A program made the translations under genes and the position numbers. Below are positions 47,306-55,999 of a stretch of DNA of 64,000 nt, in pieces. The stretch comes from Nitratireductor alexandrii (GTDB lineage Bacteria > Pseudomonadota > Alphaproteobacteria > Rhizobiales > Rhizobiaceae), in contig NZ_RBVY01000001.1 of the NCBI RefSeq assembly GCF_004000215.1, forward strand, positions 310,001 through 374,000, in the 5' to 3' direction. The notes beneath the pieces are model-generated. The model worked only from the letters and a program-made list of their open reading frames with translations. It was not told where the DNA came from and ran no database searches. The first letter of the stretch is position 1. Each line of letters begins with the position of its first letter.

Positions 47306-48537
47306 GTGTCCTCCAGCTTGGATGCGTCGGCCATGCCCGTGTGCGACGACGGAGCGGCCAGGCAGACGCCGGCTTTGGTCAACGCCTCGGTCTCTTCGGT
47401 CGAGAAGCCGCAATCGGCGAGCGTCTCGACCGTGTGTTCGCCGAGGCGCGGCGCCAGGCGGCGCACGCTGCCGGGCGTACGCGCAAAGCGGACCGGGATG
47501 TCGACCTGGCGCAGCGCGCCCTCGGAGGGATGCCGGTCGTGCCGCAGCAGTCCGGTCGCCTCCACCTGCTCGTCGGTCAGGAGCTCCTCGAGCGAATTGA
47601 CCCGCATGGCGGGAATGTCGCCTTTTCGGCACAAAGACAGCCATTCCTCCGTGCCGCGCTCGGTCAGGATCTCGGCAAGCGTGGCGTAGAGCCAGTCGAC
47701 ATGGGTCGAGCGCGCCGTGGCGGAGCCGACGCGCGGATCGCCGGCGAGATCGGGCCTGCCGGCGGCAGCGAAGAAGCGCGTCCACTGCCGGTCGGTATAG
47801 GGGATGACGCTGATATGGCCGTCGCGCGTCGGATAGGGCTTGCGGTGCGGCGACAGAACGCGCGCGTAGCCGGCCGGTCCCTCGGGCGGCTCGAAGGTCA
47901 AGCCCTGCAGATGCTCGACCGCCATGAACTGGACCATTGTGTCGAACATCGGCACGACGACCTCCTGGCCGAGGCCGGAGCGCTCGCGTTCGAACAGCGC
48001 CATGGCGATCGCCGAGGCGGCGTGCAGGCCGGCGGTCTTGTCGACCAGAATGGTGCTGACGAAGCGTGGTGGCCCGTCGCCGCCCTGCAGGCGGGCGACG
48101 CCGCTTGCCGCCTGGATGACGTCGTCGAGAGCGGGCAGGTCCGCATAGGGGCCGGACGAGAAGCCGCGCACCGCGCAGTGGATCAGGCGCGGATTGATCG
48201 CCGCCAGCGAGGCATAGTCGAGGCCGAGCCGCGTGGCGGCTTCCGGGCGGATCGAATGCAGCACCACGTCCGCCCCCGCAACCAGTCGCCTCACCACCTC
48301 GCGCGCCGCCTCGCGCTTGAGGTCGATCGCCAGGCTCTTCTTGTTGCGGTTGAGGTTGAGGAAGATCGCGCCCATTCCCGGATTGCGGAACGGTTGTGCG
48401 TGCCGCATCACGTCGCCATCGAGCGACTCGATCTTGAGCACCTCGGCCCCCATGTCGCCGAGCATCAGCGCGGCGAACGGTCCGAGCACGACCGAGCTGA
48501 AATCCAGCACCCGGATCCCGGACAGGGGACCGCTCAT
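47302..48537 (-). CDS. CaiB/BaiF family CoA-transferase (class III)
   Basis: A 411-residue class III CoA-transferase. The opening (MSGPLSGIRVLDFSSVVLGP), the MLGDMGAEVLKIES segment, the LNRNKKSLAIDLK motif and the catalytic Asp in LPALDDVIQA are intact. It moves CoA between carboxylic acids, or racemises an alpha-methylacyl-CoA. Overlaps on both sides (ATGA) tie it to the small YdhR-like gene and the molybdoenzyme. The frame is open up to 49011 but the start is the ATG at 48537. Confidence 0.92.
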   Translation of the reverse strand: MSGPLSGIRVLDFSSVVLGPFAALMLGDMGAEVLKIESLDGDVMRHAQPFRNPGMGAIFLNLNRNKKSLAIDLKREAAREVVRRLVAGADVVLHSIRPEAATRLGLDYASLAAINPRLIHCAVRGFSSGPYADLPALDDVIQAASGVARLQGGDGPPRFVSTILVDKTAGLHAASAIAMALFERERSGLGQEVVVPMFDTMVQFMAVEHLQGLTFEPPEGPAGYARVLSPHRKPYPTRDGHISVIPYTDRQWTRFFAAAGRPDLAGDPRVGSATARSTHVDWLYATLAEILTERGTEEWLSLCRKGDIPAMRVNSLEELLTDEQVEATGLLRHDRHPSEGALRQVDIPVRFARTPGSVRRLAPRLGEHTVETLADCGFSTEETEALTKAGVCLAAPSSHTGMADASKLEDT

Positions 48538-48881
48538 CGCGCCGCTTCCTGGCGGCCATCGCGGACGATGGTCTCGCCCGAGAGATTGTCCACCGTGACC
48601 GCGCATTCGTAGTAGGTGACAACCGGTTCGACACCGAACAGTTCGGTCATGCGCGCCTTCCAGGCCCCGTCGTACCAGGCTTCCGCCTCGCTGCGGCTGC
48701 GCCAGGTGTAGACACCGCCGCCGCCGGCCGGCCCGTTGAGATAATCCTTGCGCACCAGCCCCTTTGGCGCGAGCGCCCGATAGGTCGGCGCGCTTTTCAA
48801 GGCGGACGCGATAGCGGCCTGACGGCTGCGCCCTGAGAGCGGGATCTGCACGATCGCGATCGTCAGCGGGGCGGCGCTCAT
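48534..48881 (-). CDS. YdhR/ABM-like small protein
   Basis: A 115-residue protein that looks like one ferredoxin-like alpha/beta unit, as in the YdhR and antibiotic-biosynthesis monooxygenase families. Supporting segments are KGLVRKDYLNGPAGGGGVYT, WRSRSEAEAWYDGAW and FGVEPVVTYYEC. Such proteins form dimers and may bind or oxidise small aromatic or hydrophobic ligands without a cofactor. The identification is by pattern only. It overlaps DUF169 upstream and CaiB/BaiF downstream by four bases each. Confidence 0.6.
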   Translation of the reverse strand: MSAAPLTIAIVQIPLSGRSRQAAIASALKSAPTYRALAPKGLVRKDYLNGPAGGGGVYTWRSRSEAEAWYDGAWKARMTELFGVEPVVTYYECAVTVDNLSGETIVRDGRQEAAR

Positions 48882-49711
48882 TTCGGCTTGTCGCCGTAGC
48901 TGAAATCCATGCCCGGCCCGGGATCGGCGTTGGGGCCGTAGGGAATGATCGGATAGCGCAGTCCGGCCCGCGACAGGCCCTCCATGCCCTCGATGGCACG
49001 CGCAAGTTCATGCGGTCGCAGCGCCATCAAAAGCTCGTCGTCGGCGACGCCGCCATAGCGCCGCTCGGCAAAGCAGGGGATCGACAGGCTGGTCTTGCCG
49101 GTCGCCAGCGCCGTGCCCCAGGAATCGGCGCACGCGCTTTCACCGGTGACCGAGAAATCAAACCGCTCGTAGCGCCGCCACTGCAGGCCGTTGATGAAGA
49201 TGATCATCTGGCCGGGCGTGCCGTAAAACAGCACGATATTGGGGTCGTCGAGGCGGGCCGAGCGGAGCGGGGAAACCACGACCCCGGCATAGCGGCCATG
49301 CGGGACGCGTGGCATCTGCTGCTGGTGCTGGTGGGCCGCTTCCTGGTTCTCGAACCAGATGCCGTTCATCCGCTCGCCCGAAAGATAGGCCTCGGACGGC
49401 TTGTTGAGGCCGAGGATGCCGCCGCAATTGGAGTGCGGGCGCACATTGTCGTGCGTGAAGCCGAGCGTGACGCCGGAATAGCGGCACCGGGTCACGAGCT
49501 GGCAGGAGGTGAAGGCGGTGCCGGCTTCCGGCAACCGCAGTCCACGGACGGCCTGCATCGCCTCCACCGTCTCGAACAGTTTCATGGCGATCGGCAAGGT
49601 GCGCAGACGCAACAGGTCCTGCAATCGTGCCCCCAAGGACTTCAGCGCCTCAGCGTCGAGGGCGTCCGACATAGTCGGTGAGGGGTGGTCCGCGGTGCTG
49701 ATGTCGGCCAT
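48878..49711 (-). CDS. DUF169 family protein
   Basis: A 277-residue protein matching DUF169, an uncharacterised family found mostly in anaerobes and archaea. Visible features include TSCQLVTRCRYSGVTLGF, a cysteine in HSNCGGILG, and a GLQWRRYERFDFSVTGESAC stretch. Several conserved cysteines could bind a metal or Fe-S centre; I cannot confirm that. ATG at 49711 with GGGAGA upstream; the frame is open to 49840. It is the first gene of the leftward operon and starts next to the divergent promoter region. Confidence 0.82.
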   Translation of the reverse strand: MADISTADHPSPTMSDALDAEALKSLGARLQDLLRLRTLPIAMKLFETVEAMQAVRGLRLPEAGTAFTSCQLVTRCRYSGVTLGFTHDNVRPHSNCGGILGLNKPSEAYLSGERMNGIWFENQEAAHQHQQQMPRVPHGRYAGVVVSPLRSARLDDPNIVLFYGTPGQMIIFINGLQWRRYERFDFSVTGESACADSWGTALATGKTSLSIPCFAERRYGGVADDELLMALRPHELARAIEGMEGLSRAGLRYPIIPYGPNADPGPGMDFSYGDKPK

Positions 49712-49810
49712 AAGCGGTTCTCCCGGCATTCTGGTCAAGGTCGAGCCCGGCCGAGCCAATATCGGCCCCGCTGCCTCTGACGGCCATTCGCTACGGGAAA
49801 GAGCGGCGGA

Positions 49811-49840
49811 ATGGATACAAGACCGCCGCCGAGTGTCCAT
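49811..49840. promoter_or_regulatory. Inverted repeat in divergent promoter region, possible IclR operator
   Basis: ATGGATAC (49811-49818) and GTGTCCAT (49833-49840) match as inverted arms at seven of eight bases with a 14-base spacer. They lie between the DUF169 start (49711) and the TAXI receptor start (49975). The region 49712-49974 contains no gene. An IclR-type regulator encoded 1.4 kb away is the natural candidate to bind here. Confidence 0.4.
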
Positions 49841-49974
49841 ACAGTGAATACTTTGATGCCAAGCGACTTGTGGTCGAGGCCACTCCTGCCGACGCTTGTC
49901 GCATCCCGGTGGGAACTGTTGATCGGAGATCGGTCGACGCTAGAAGCGACAAGAAAAAATGGAAGGAGGCGAGT

Positions 49975-51141
49975 ATGTTTCGAACACGGATACTGGCGGC
50001 GGTGGGGCTGGCGGCCATGTGCCTGGCGCCGGTCGCGCCCGCGCAGGCCGAGGACGTCGAATTGCCCGGCAACATGGTCTGGGTTTCCTACGATGTCGGC
50101 GCCACGGCCTATAACTCCGCGGTCTCGATCGCGGCGACGTTGAAAAACAAGACCGGTACCGAGGTTCGAATCCTTCCCGCCAAGAGCGATGTGGCCCGGC
50201 TGACGCCGCTCAAGGACGGGCGGGCCCAGTTCGCCACGCTTGGCACGGATTCGATCTTTTCGCAGGAGGGCGTCTACGAGTTCGGAGCGCCCAATCTCGG
50301 TCCTGTCCCCGTGCGCTACGTGGCGCTCAGCATCTCGCAAGGCTCGACCGGGCTGATCGTGGCGGCGGACGCAGGCGTCGAGAGCGCGGCCGACCTCAAG
50401 GGCAAGCGCATGGCGATCGTGAAAGGCTCGCCGGTGTCGCGGCGTCTGAACCTGTCCTATCTCGCCTTTGGCGGTCTGGATTTCGACGATGTCGAGGTGG
50501 TCGAGGTGGCCAGTCTGAAGGCCGGCATCGACGCGGTCATCGACGGTCGGGCCGACACGGCGATTTCCAACACCAACAATTCAGACGGCGTACGCGTTTC
50601 CTCGTCGAACCGCGGCCTCACCTGGCTGGTGACGCCGCACGACGACAAGGAAGCCTGGGAGCGCATGTGGAAGGTCTCGCCCTGGCTGATCAAGCATGTC
50701 GCCACGATCGGTCCGGACGTACCGGAAGCGGGGTTGGAGATGGCGACGCTCGCCTATCCGATCTTTTCCGCCGTCGACCAGACCGACGAGGAACTCGTCT
50801 ACAATTTCACCAAGGCGTTGTTCACCTATTACGACGACTTCAAGGATGGCTATCCGTCGAATGCCGGCTTCAAGCTGGACAGTCAGCGTTTCAGCAATGT
50901 CTTCGTGCCGATCCATCCCGGCGCGGTTCGTTATTACAAGGAAATCGGCTTTTGGACGCCTGAGTTCGAGGCGCGCCAGCAGCGCAATCTCGAGCGCCAG
51001 GCTCTGTTGGCCGAGGCCTGGGCCGAGGCCAAGGAAAAGGCCGGTGACGACAGCGATGCCGATTTCGTCAAGGCGTGGCAGACGATCCGGGCCGAAAAGC
51101 TGGCTGCGGCGGGTCAGGACACCGTGTTCGAGGACTGGTAG
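49975..51141 (+). CDS. TAXI-family TRAP solute-binding protein
   Basis: A 388-residue periplasmic receptor of the TAXI type, which delivers substrates to 4TM/12TM-fused TRAP permeases. The signal peptide (ILAAVGLAAMCLAPVAPAQA) is cut near residue 26. The mature protein has the family's early WVSYDVGATAYNSAVSIA segment and a KGKRMAIVKGSPVSRR hinge region. GGAAGGAGG precedes the ATG at 49975; the frame is open to 49870. The matching permease is at 56000. A hairpin follows, probably separating its higher expression from the genes after it. Confidence 0.93.
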   Translation: MFRTRILAAVGLAAMCLAPVAPAQAEDVELPGNMVWVSYDVGATAYNSAVSIAATLKNKTGTEVRILPAKSDVARLTPLKDGRAQFATLGTDSIFSQEGVYEFGAPNLGPVPVRYVALSISQGSTGLIVAADAGVESAADLKGKRMAIVKGSPVSRRLNLSYLAFGGLDFDDVEVVEVASLKAGIDAVIDGRADTAISNTNNSDGVRVSSSNRGLTWLVTPHDDKEAWERMWKVSPWLIKHVATIGPDVPEAGLEMATLAYPIFSAVDQTDEELVYNFTKALFTYYDDFKDGYPSNAGFKLDSQRFSNVFVPIHPGAVRYYKEIGFWTPEFEARQQRNLERQALLAEAWAEAKEKAGDDSDADFVKAWQTIRAEKLAAAGQDTVFEDW

Positions 51142-51185
51142 GAGCCGGTTAGGCCGAGGCTGCAAAAAAGCGGAGCTTTGAAAAG

Positions 51186-51215
51186 GCGGGGTGGAGCAGG
51201 GCTGTTCCACCCCGC
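51186..51215 (+). terminator. Hairpin without T run between receptor gene and IclR
   Basis: A perfect 10-base stem (GCGGGGTGGA/TCCACCCCGC) with a 10-base loop sits 45 bases after the TAXI receptor stop and ends ten bases before the IclR start. Lacking a T run, it probably slows the polymerase or protects the receptor's message, as is common after solute-binding-protein genes. Confidence 0.6.
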
Positions 51216-51224
51216 GCTTGCATC

Positions 51225-52100
51225 GTGCTAACAGAACCGGGCGCAGAGCGGGGAGGACGTCGGCTGTCGCAGGAAAACGAGACCGGTTTGGAAGCGAGCG
51301 CCCGGCGCGGCTCGTCCGGTTACGAGCCGGTCAGGGCCGTGCTGCGCGCCTTCCGGGTGCTGGAGGAAGTCAATCGCCTCGGTCAGGCGCGCCTGCCGGA
51401 GATCGTCCGCGCGGTGGGGCTGCCGCGCGCGACCGTCATTCGCATGCTCGACACGCTCGAGGTCGCCGATCTGGTTCACCGCGATCCCGATCAGGCCGTC
51501 TACCAGGCGACACCGAAGGTGCATTTGCTGTCGTCGGGTTTCAACTTCAACCTGTGGCTGGAATCGGCGACGACCCCGATCCTGCTCAAATTGCTGCGCC
51601 GGATCGGCTGGCCGTCCGACATCCTGATGCTGCACGGTCGCGAAATGGTGGTCAGCCATTCCAATCGCGGCCATTCCGTCATCGACATCAACCCGCGCTT
51701 CGTCGGCATGCGCTCGCCCGTGCTGGGCTCGGCGTCCGGCCGCGCCTATCTGGCCTGGTGCCCGGAAGAGGAGCGCGAGCGCCTGATCCGCATCGTATGC
51801 AATCTGCAGGACCAGCGGCGCATCCGTGCCGAGATCAAACATACCCGCGCGGCCGGCTACGGATCGCGCGACCTCGCCCTGCCGCCGAAGGTCGGCGCGA
51901 TTGCGGTTCCCGTCATGATCGGCGACCGGGTGGCGTGCTGTATCGACACCGTGTTCCTGCCGCAGGTCACCACCGCAGCCGAGGTGGCCAGAAAATGTCT
52001 CGGCCCCCTGCGGGAAGCGGCGGCGGAAATCGCCGCCGAAATGAGCATGACGGTGCAAACCAGGCAGGATCTGGGGTTCCTCGCGTTGTCCACTCCGTGA
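51225..52100 (+). CDS. IclR family transcriptional regulator
   Basis: A 291-residue regulator. The winged helix-turn-helix is at about 35-100 (LPEIVRAVGLPRATVIRMLDTLEVADLVHRD) and the effector domain at about 110-280, with SPVLGSASGRAYLAWCP and CCIDTVFLP motifs. IclR proteins bind acids or aromatic compounds and control catabolic genes. It lies among the genes it probably controls. The GTG at 51225 lacks a ribosome binding site; TTG at 51285 is another option. Confidence 0.88.
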   Translation: MLTEPGAERGGRRLSQENETGLEASARRGSSGYEPVRAVLRAFRVLEEVNRLGQARLPEIVRAVGLPRATVIRMLDTLEVADLVHRDPDQAVYQATPKVHLLSSGFNFNLWLESATTPILLKLLRRIGWPSDILMLHGREMVVSHSNRGHSVIDINPRFVGMRSPVLGSASGRAYLAWCPEEERERLIRIVCNLQDQRRIRAEIKHTRAAGYGSRDLALPPKVGAIAVPVMIGDRVACCIDTVFLPQVTTAAEVARKCLGPLREAAAEIAAEMSMTVQTRQDLGFLALSTP

Positions 52101-52178
52101 ATAAAATGCCACTGTGTGGTGGCTGCTTGCAGGCGCGCGCCATTAGAAGGCGGGCACTAAAAGCATGGAGCAGCCTAT

Positions 52179-54251
52179 ATGATCCGGTTGGCCACCGATA
52201 TCGGCGGAACCTTCACCGACCTCGCGCTCGACCGCGACGGAGACCTGCTGACAGGCAAGCTCTTGACCACTTTGGACCGTCCGGAGGAGGCCGTCCTGGA
52301 CGGCGCGCGCGATTTGCTGGCCCGCGCCGGGGTCGCGCCCGGTGAGGTCGACCTCGTCATTCACGGCACGACGCTGGCCACCAATGCGATCATCGAGCGA
52401 AAAGGCGCCAGGACCGCCTTCGTGAGCACGTCCGGCTTTACCGACATGATCGATATCGGACACGAAAACCGGTTCGAGCAATATGATTTGATGATCACCC
52501 GGCCGCGGCCGCTGGTGCCGCGGCCGCTGCGTTTCGGCCTGCGTGAGCGCATCGACGTGGAGGGCAACGTGATCACCGCGCTCTGCGACGAGGCGCTCGA
52601 GGACCTGGCGGAATTTCTTGCCAGCACGCGGCCGCAAAGCCTCGCGGTCTGCCTGCTGCACAGCTACGCCAACGCGGCGCACGAAAGGGCCGTTGCCCGC
52701 TTCGTGCGGGAGCGCTTTCCTGAGATCAGCGTCTCGCTGTCATGCGACATCTCTCCGCTGGCGGGTGAGTACGAGCGCGCCTCGACCACATGCGCCAACG
52801 CCTATGTGAGACCGATTGTCGTCGACTATTTCGTGCGGATGGAAAAACGCCTGCGCGCGATGGGCATCGACGCGCCGGTACTGATCGTGATGTCGGAAGG
52901 CGGCCTGGCGTCGATCGAGACGGCGTGCGAGGCGCCGGTTCGCCTGGTCGAGAGCGGCCCGGCGGGTGGCGCGTCGCTGGCCGTGTCGGTCGCCCATGCG
53001 TTCGGTATCGACAAGCTCCTGTCCTTCGATATGGGCGGCACGACGGCGAAAGTCTGCATCGTCGACGACTTCGTGCCCCAATATGATGCCTGGTTCGAGG
53101 TCGACCGGACCTATCGTTTCCAGAAGGGCAGCGGCCTGCCGCTTCGCATTCCCGTCGTCGATCTCGTCGAGATCGGGGCCGGCGGAGGATCGATCGGCCA
53201 TGTCGACGCCATGGGCCAGATCGAGGTCGGCCCGCATAGCGCCGGCAGCGAGCCGGGGCCGGCGGCCTACGGGTTCGGCGGCGACCGGCCGACCGTCACC
53301 GACGCCAATCTGGTGCTCGGCAAGCTCGATCCGCAGCGTTTTGCCGGTGGCCGCATCGTTCTCGACCAGGCGCGGGCCGAGGCGGCACTCGCCGCCGTCT
53401 TCGCAGAACCTCTGGGCCTGGAGCCGGCCCAGGCGGCGTCCGCGCTCGCCGAGGTCGTGGACGAGAACATGGCCAATGCCGCGCGCATGCACGCCATCGA
53501 GCAGGGCAAGGACATTTCCGAATACACCATGGTCGCCTTCGGCGGCGGCGGCCCGCTGCACGCCGCGCGCATCGCCCAGAAGATCGGCATCGGCCATGTC
53601 ATCGTGCCGCCCAATGCCGGGGTCGGCTCGGCCGTCGGTTTCCTCGCCGCCCCTATCGCCTACACGATCCGGCGCACCAGCTATCTCATGCTCGACGACG
53701 TCGAGCCGCACAAGGTGGCCGCCGAGCTCGACGGAATCGTGGCTGCCGCGTCCGGTCACACCGGCCGCTTCGCCGCGACCGCCGAACCGGACATCGAGTG
53801 GAAGGCGCTGATGCGATATGCCGGGCAGGGCCACCATATCGAGGTGCCCTTCGAATATCCCTTTGCCAGGGACGATTTCCGAACCTGGATGACCGATCTG
53901 TTCGAAGCCGAATATCTCAGGCAGTTCGGTCGCGTTTTACCGCACCTGCCGATCGAGATCGTCGGCTGGGTTCACCGCAACGCGCTGTCGCTGAGCGACC
54001 CGGCCACGATGTGGAACGGACGGCGGGCCCCTTCTGCAAAATCGGTCGAAACGGCGCCGGCGCGGGCCTACGATCTGGCCGAGGCCGACTACGTGGCGGC
54101 CGACCGCTTCGAGCGCGAAACGCTGGATGCGGGCTGGCGGGGCGCCGGCCCGGCCTATGTCACCGAAGAGCAGACGACGACGGTGGTACCCGCCGGGTTC
54201 GCTTGCGAGACGGATGAGCGCGGTTTCATCCATTTGAGAATGTCGACGTAG
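52179..54251 (+). CDS. Hydantoinase/oxoprolinase-family subunit A (HyuA/AcxA-like)
   Basis: A 690-residue ATP-dependent enzyme subunit with the actin-like fold. It has the early ATP site DIGGTFTDLALDRDGD, a HGTTLATNAIIERKG segment and a second phosphate motif FDMGGTTAKVCIVDD. Related proteins make up 5-oxoprolinase, N-methylhydantoinase and the acetone and acetophenone carboxylases, all of which use ATP to activate a carbonyl. HyuB follows after three bases, so the enzyme is probably a two-subunit complex. ATG at 52179. Which of the reactions applies cannot be decided from sequence. Confidence 0.9.
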   Translation: MIRLATDIGGTFTDLALDRDGDLLTGKLLTTLDRPEEAVLDGARDLLARAGVAPGEVDLVIHGTTLATNAIIERKGARTAFVSTSGFTDMIDIGHENRFEQYDLMITRPRPLVPRPLRFGLRERIDVEGNVITALCDEALEDLAEFLASTRPQSLAVCLLHSYANAAHERAVARFVRERFPEISVSLSCDISPLAGEYERASTTCANAYVRPIVVDYFVRMEKRLRAMGIDAPVLIVMSEGGLASIETACEAPVRLVESGPAGGASLAVSVAHAFGIDKLLSFDMGGTTAKVCIVDDFVPQYDAWFEVDRTYRFQKGSGLPLRIPVVDLVEIGAGGGSIGHVDAMGQIEVGPHSAGSEPGPAAYGFGGDRPTVTDANLVLGKLDPQRFAGGRIVLDQARAEAALAAVFAEPLGLEPAQAASALAEVVDENMANAARMHAIEQGKDISEYTMVAFGGGGPLHAARIAQKIGIGHVIVPPNAGVGSAVGFLAAPIAYTIRRTSYLMLDDVEPHKVAAELDGIVAAASGHTGRFAATAEPDIEWKALMRYAGQGHHIEVPFEYPFARDDFRTWMTDLFEAEYLRQFGRVLPHLPIEIVGWVHRNALSLSDPATMWNGRRAPSAKSVETAPARAYDLAEADYVAADRFERETLDAGWRGAGPAYVTEEQTTTVVPAGFACETDERGFIHLRMST

Positions 54252-54254
54252 GGG

Positions 54255-55985
54255 ATGAGCGGCATGTCCTTCCAAACCGGCGACCTCGCCCGGCAGATCA
54301 TGTGGCGACGCCTGACTTCGGTGGTCGAGGAACAGGCGCAGACGCTGATCCGGACCTCGTTCAGCCCGACCACGCGCGAGGCCGGCGATCTGTCGGCGGG
54401 GGTGTTCACGCCAGACGGGCGCATGATCGCGCAGGCAGTGACCGGCACGCCCGGCCACATCAACTCCATGGCCCGATCGGTTTGCCACTTCATCGACGCC
54501 ATCCCCCTGGACGACTGGCGCGAGGGCGATGTCGCGCTGACCAACGATCCCTGGCAGGGCACGGGCCATCTCAACGACCTGGTCGTGGTCACGCCCGTCT
54601 TCCGGGCCGGCCGGCTGATCGCCTTCTTCGCCGCCACCAGCCATCTGGTGGATATCGGCGGGATGGGGCCGGGGTTCGACGCCAAGGACGTTTTTCACGA
54701 AGGCATCAGGATACCGATCACCAAAGTGGTCGATGCCGGGCGCGTCGACGACAAGGTGCTGGGCATCCTGCGTGCCAATGTGCGCATGCCCGAACAGGTG
54801 ACCGGCGATCTGATGTCACTGATTGCCGGCAACCATACCGGTGGCCGGCGCCTGCTGGCCATGTGCGACGAGTTCGCTCTCGCCGATCTCGAGGCGCTGT
54901 CCGATTTCATTTTCGAGCGCTCCATGCGCGGCATGCGCGAGGAGATCGAGCGCGTTCCGACCGGCGTTTACGAGGCCGCGCTGACGCTCGACGGCATCGA
55001 CCGGCCTGTCGCGATGACCGCGACGATGACGGTCGCCGACGGGCGCATCGATGTGGAATTCGGCGGCGATCTGCGGCCGTCGCCGCGCGGCAACAACGTT
55101 CCGTTCTGTTATACCGAAGCCTATGCCAGCTACGGTGTACGCTGCATTGTCGGGCGTTCGGTGCCCAACAACTGGTCCTCGCTTTCCGCCGTCACGATCC
55201 GCGCGCCGGAAGGGTCGATCCTGAACGCCACCGATCCTGCGCCGGTTGCCTCGCGGCACCTGATCGGCCAGATGCTGCCTGATCTGGTGTTTCGCTGCCT
55301 GGCCCAGGCCGTGCCCGACAGGGTGCCGGCCGAAGGCGCGGGCACGCTATGGAACATCCGGCTGCTGCGGTCGGCGCATGGCGACGGCAAGGCGGGTTTC
55401 AACGCGCTGTTCTTCCATTCCGGCGGCACCGGCGCGCGTCCCGGCCTGGACGGCCTTAACGCGACCGCGTTTCCCAGCGGCGTGCGCGCCATCCCCATCG
55501 AGATATCGGAAAAGAGCGCGCCCGTGCTTTACCGGCGGCGCGCGCTGCGCTGCGATTCGGGCGGTGCGGGCCGGACCCGGGGCGGGCTCGGCCAGGTCAT
55601 CGAGGTGGCGAGCCGCGACGGCGATCCGTTCTGGATGGCCGCGTCCTACGAGCGCACCGGCAACGCGCCGCGTGGCCTCGACGGCGGACGAGACGGCGAA
55701 CCCGGCACGGTGCGGCTCGGTTCCGGGCGTCCTTTCAGTCCCATGGGGCGGCAGGAAGTGCCGGGCGACGACGTCATCATCGTCGAACCGCCGGGCGGTG
55801 CCGGCCGCGGCGATCCGTTCGCCCGCGACCCGGCGCGGGTGCGCGAAGATGTCGAAAACGGCTTCGTGAGCCGCGAGGCGGCCATGCGCGATTACGGGGT
55901 TGTGCTGACGGCCGCTCTGGAGGTCGACGAGCCGGCAACCGCCGCGCTGCGGGCGGGGCCCAACAGGCGAGCAGCATCCAACTGA
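54255..55985 (+). CDS. Hydantoinase B-family subunit (HyuB/AcxB-like)
   Basis: A 576-residue partner of the preceding HyuA. It has the family's SFSPTTREAGDLSAGVFTPD opening, AQAVTGTPGHI motif, NDPWQGTGHLNDL metal-binding segment and a glycine-rich GGAGRTRGGLGQV region. Length is usual. Starts at ATG 54255 or 54264; the ribosome binding site lies in the HyuA stop region, so coupling is likely. TRAP permease follows after 14 bases. Confidence 0.9.
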   Translation: MSGMSFQTGDLARQIMWRRLTSVVEEQAQTLIRTSFSPTTREAGDLSAGVFTPDGRMIAQAVTGTPGHINSMARSVCHFIDAIPLDDWREGDVALTNDPWQGTGHLNDLVVVTPVFRAGRLIAFFAATSHLVDIGGMGPGFDAKDVFHEGIRIPITKVVDAGRVDDKVLGILRANVRMPEQVTGDLMSLIAGNHTGGRRLLAMCDEFALADLEALSDFIFERSMRGMREEIERVPTGVYEAALTLDGIDRPVAMTATMTVADGRIDVEFGGDLRPSPRGNNVPFCYTEAYASYGVRCIVGRSVPNNWSSLSAVTIRAPEGSILNATDPAPVASRHLIGQMLPDLVFRCLAQAVPDRVPAEGAGTLWNIRLLRSAHGDGKAGFNALFFHSGGTGARPGLDGLNATAFPSGVRAIPIEISEKSAPVLYRRRALRCDSGGAGRTRGGLGQVIEVASRDGDPFWMAASYERTGNAPRGLDGGRDGEPGTVRLGSGRPFSPMGRQEVPGDDVIIVEPPGGAGRGDPFARDPARVREDVENGFVSREAAMRDYGVVLTAALEVDEPATAALRAGPNRRAASN

Positions 55986-55999
55986 GGGAGGTCGGGAGG

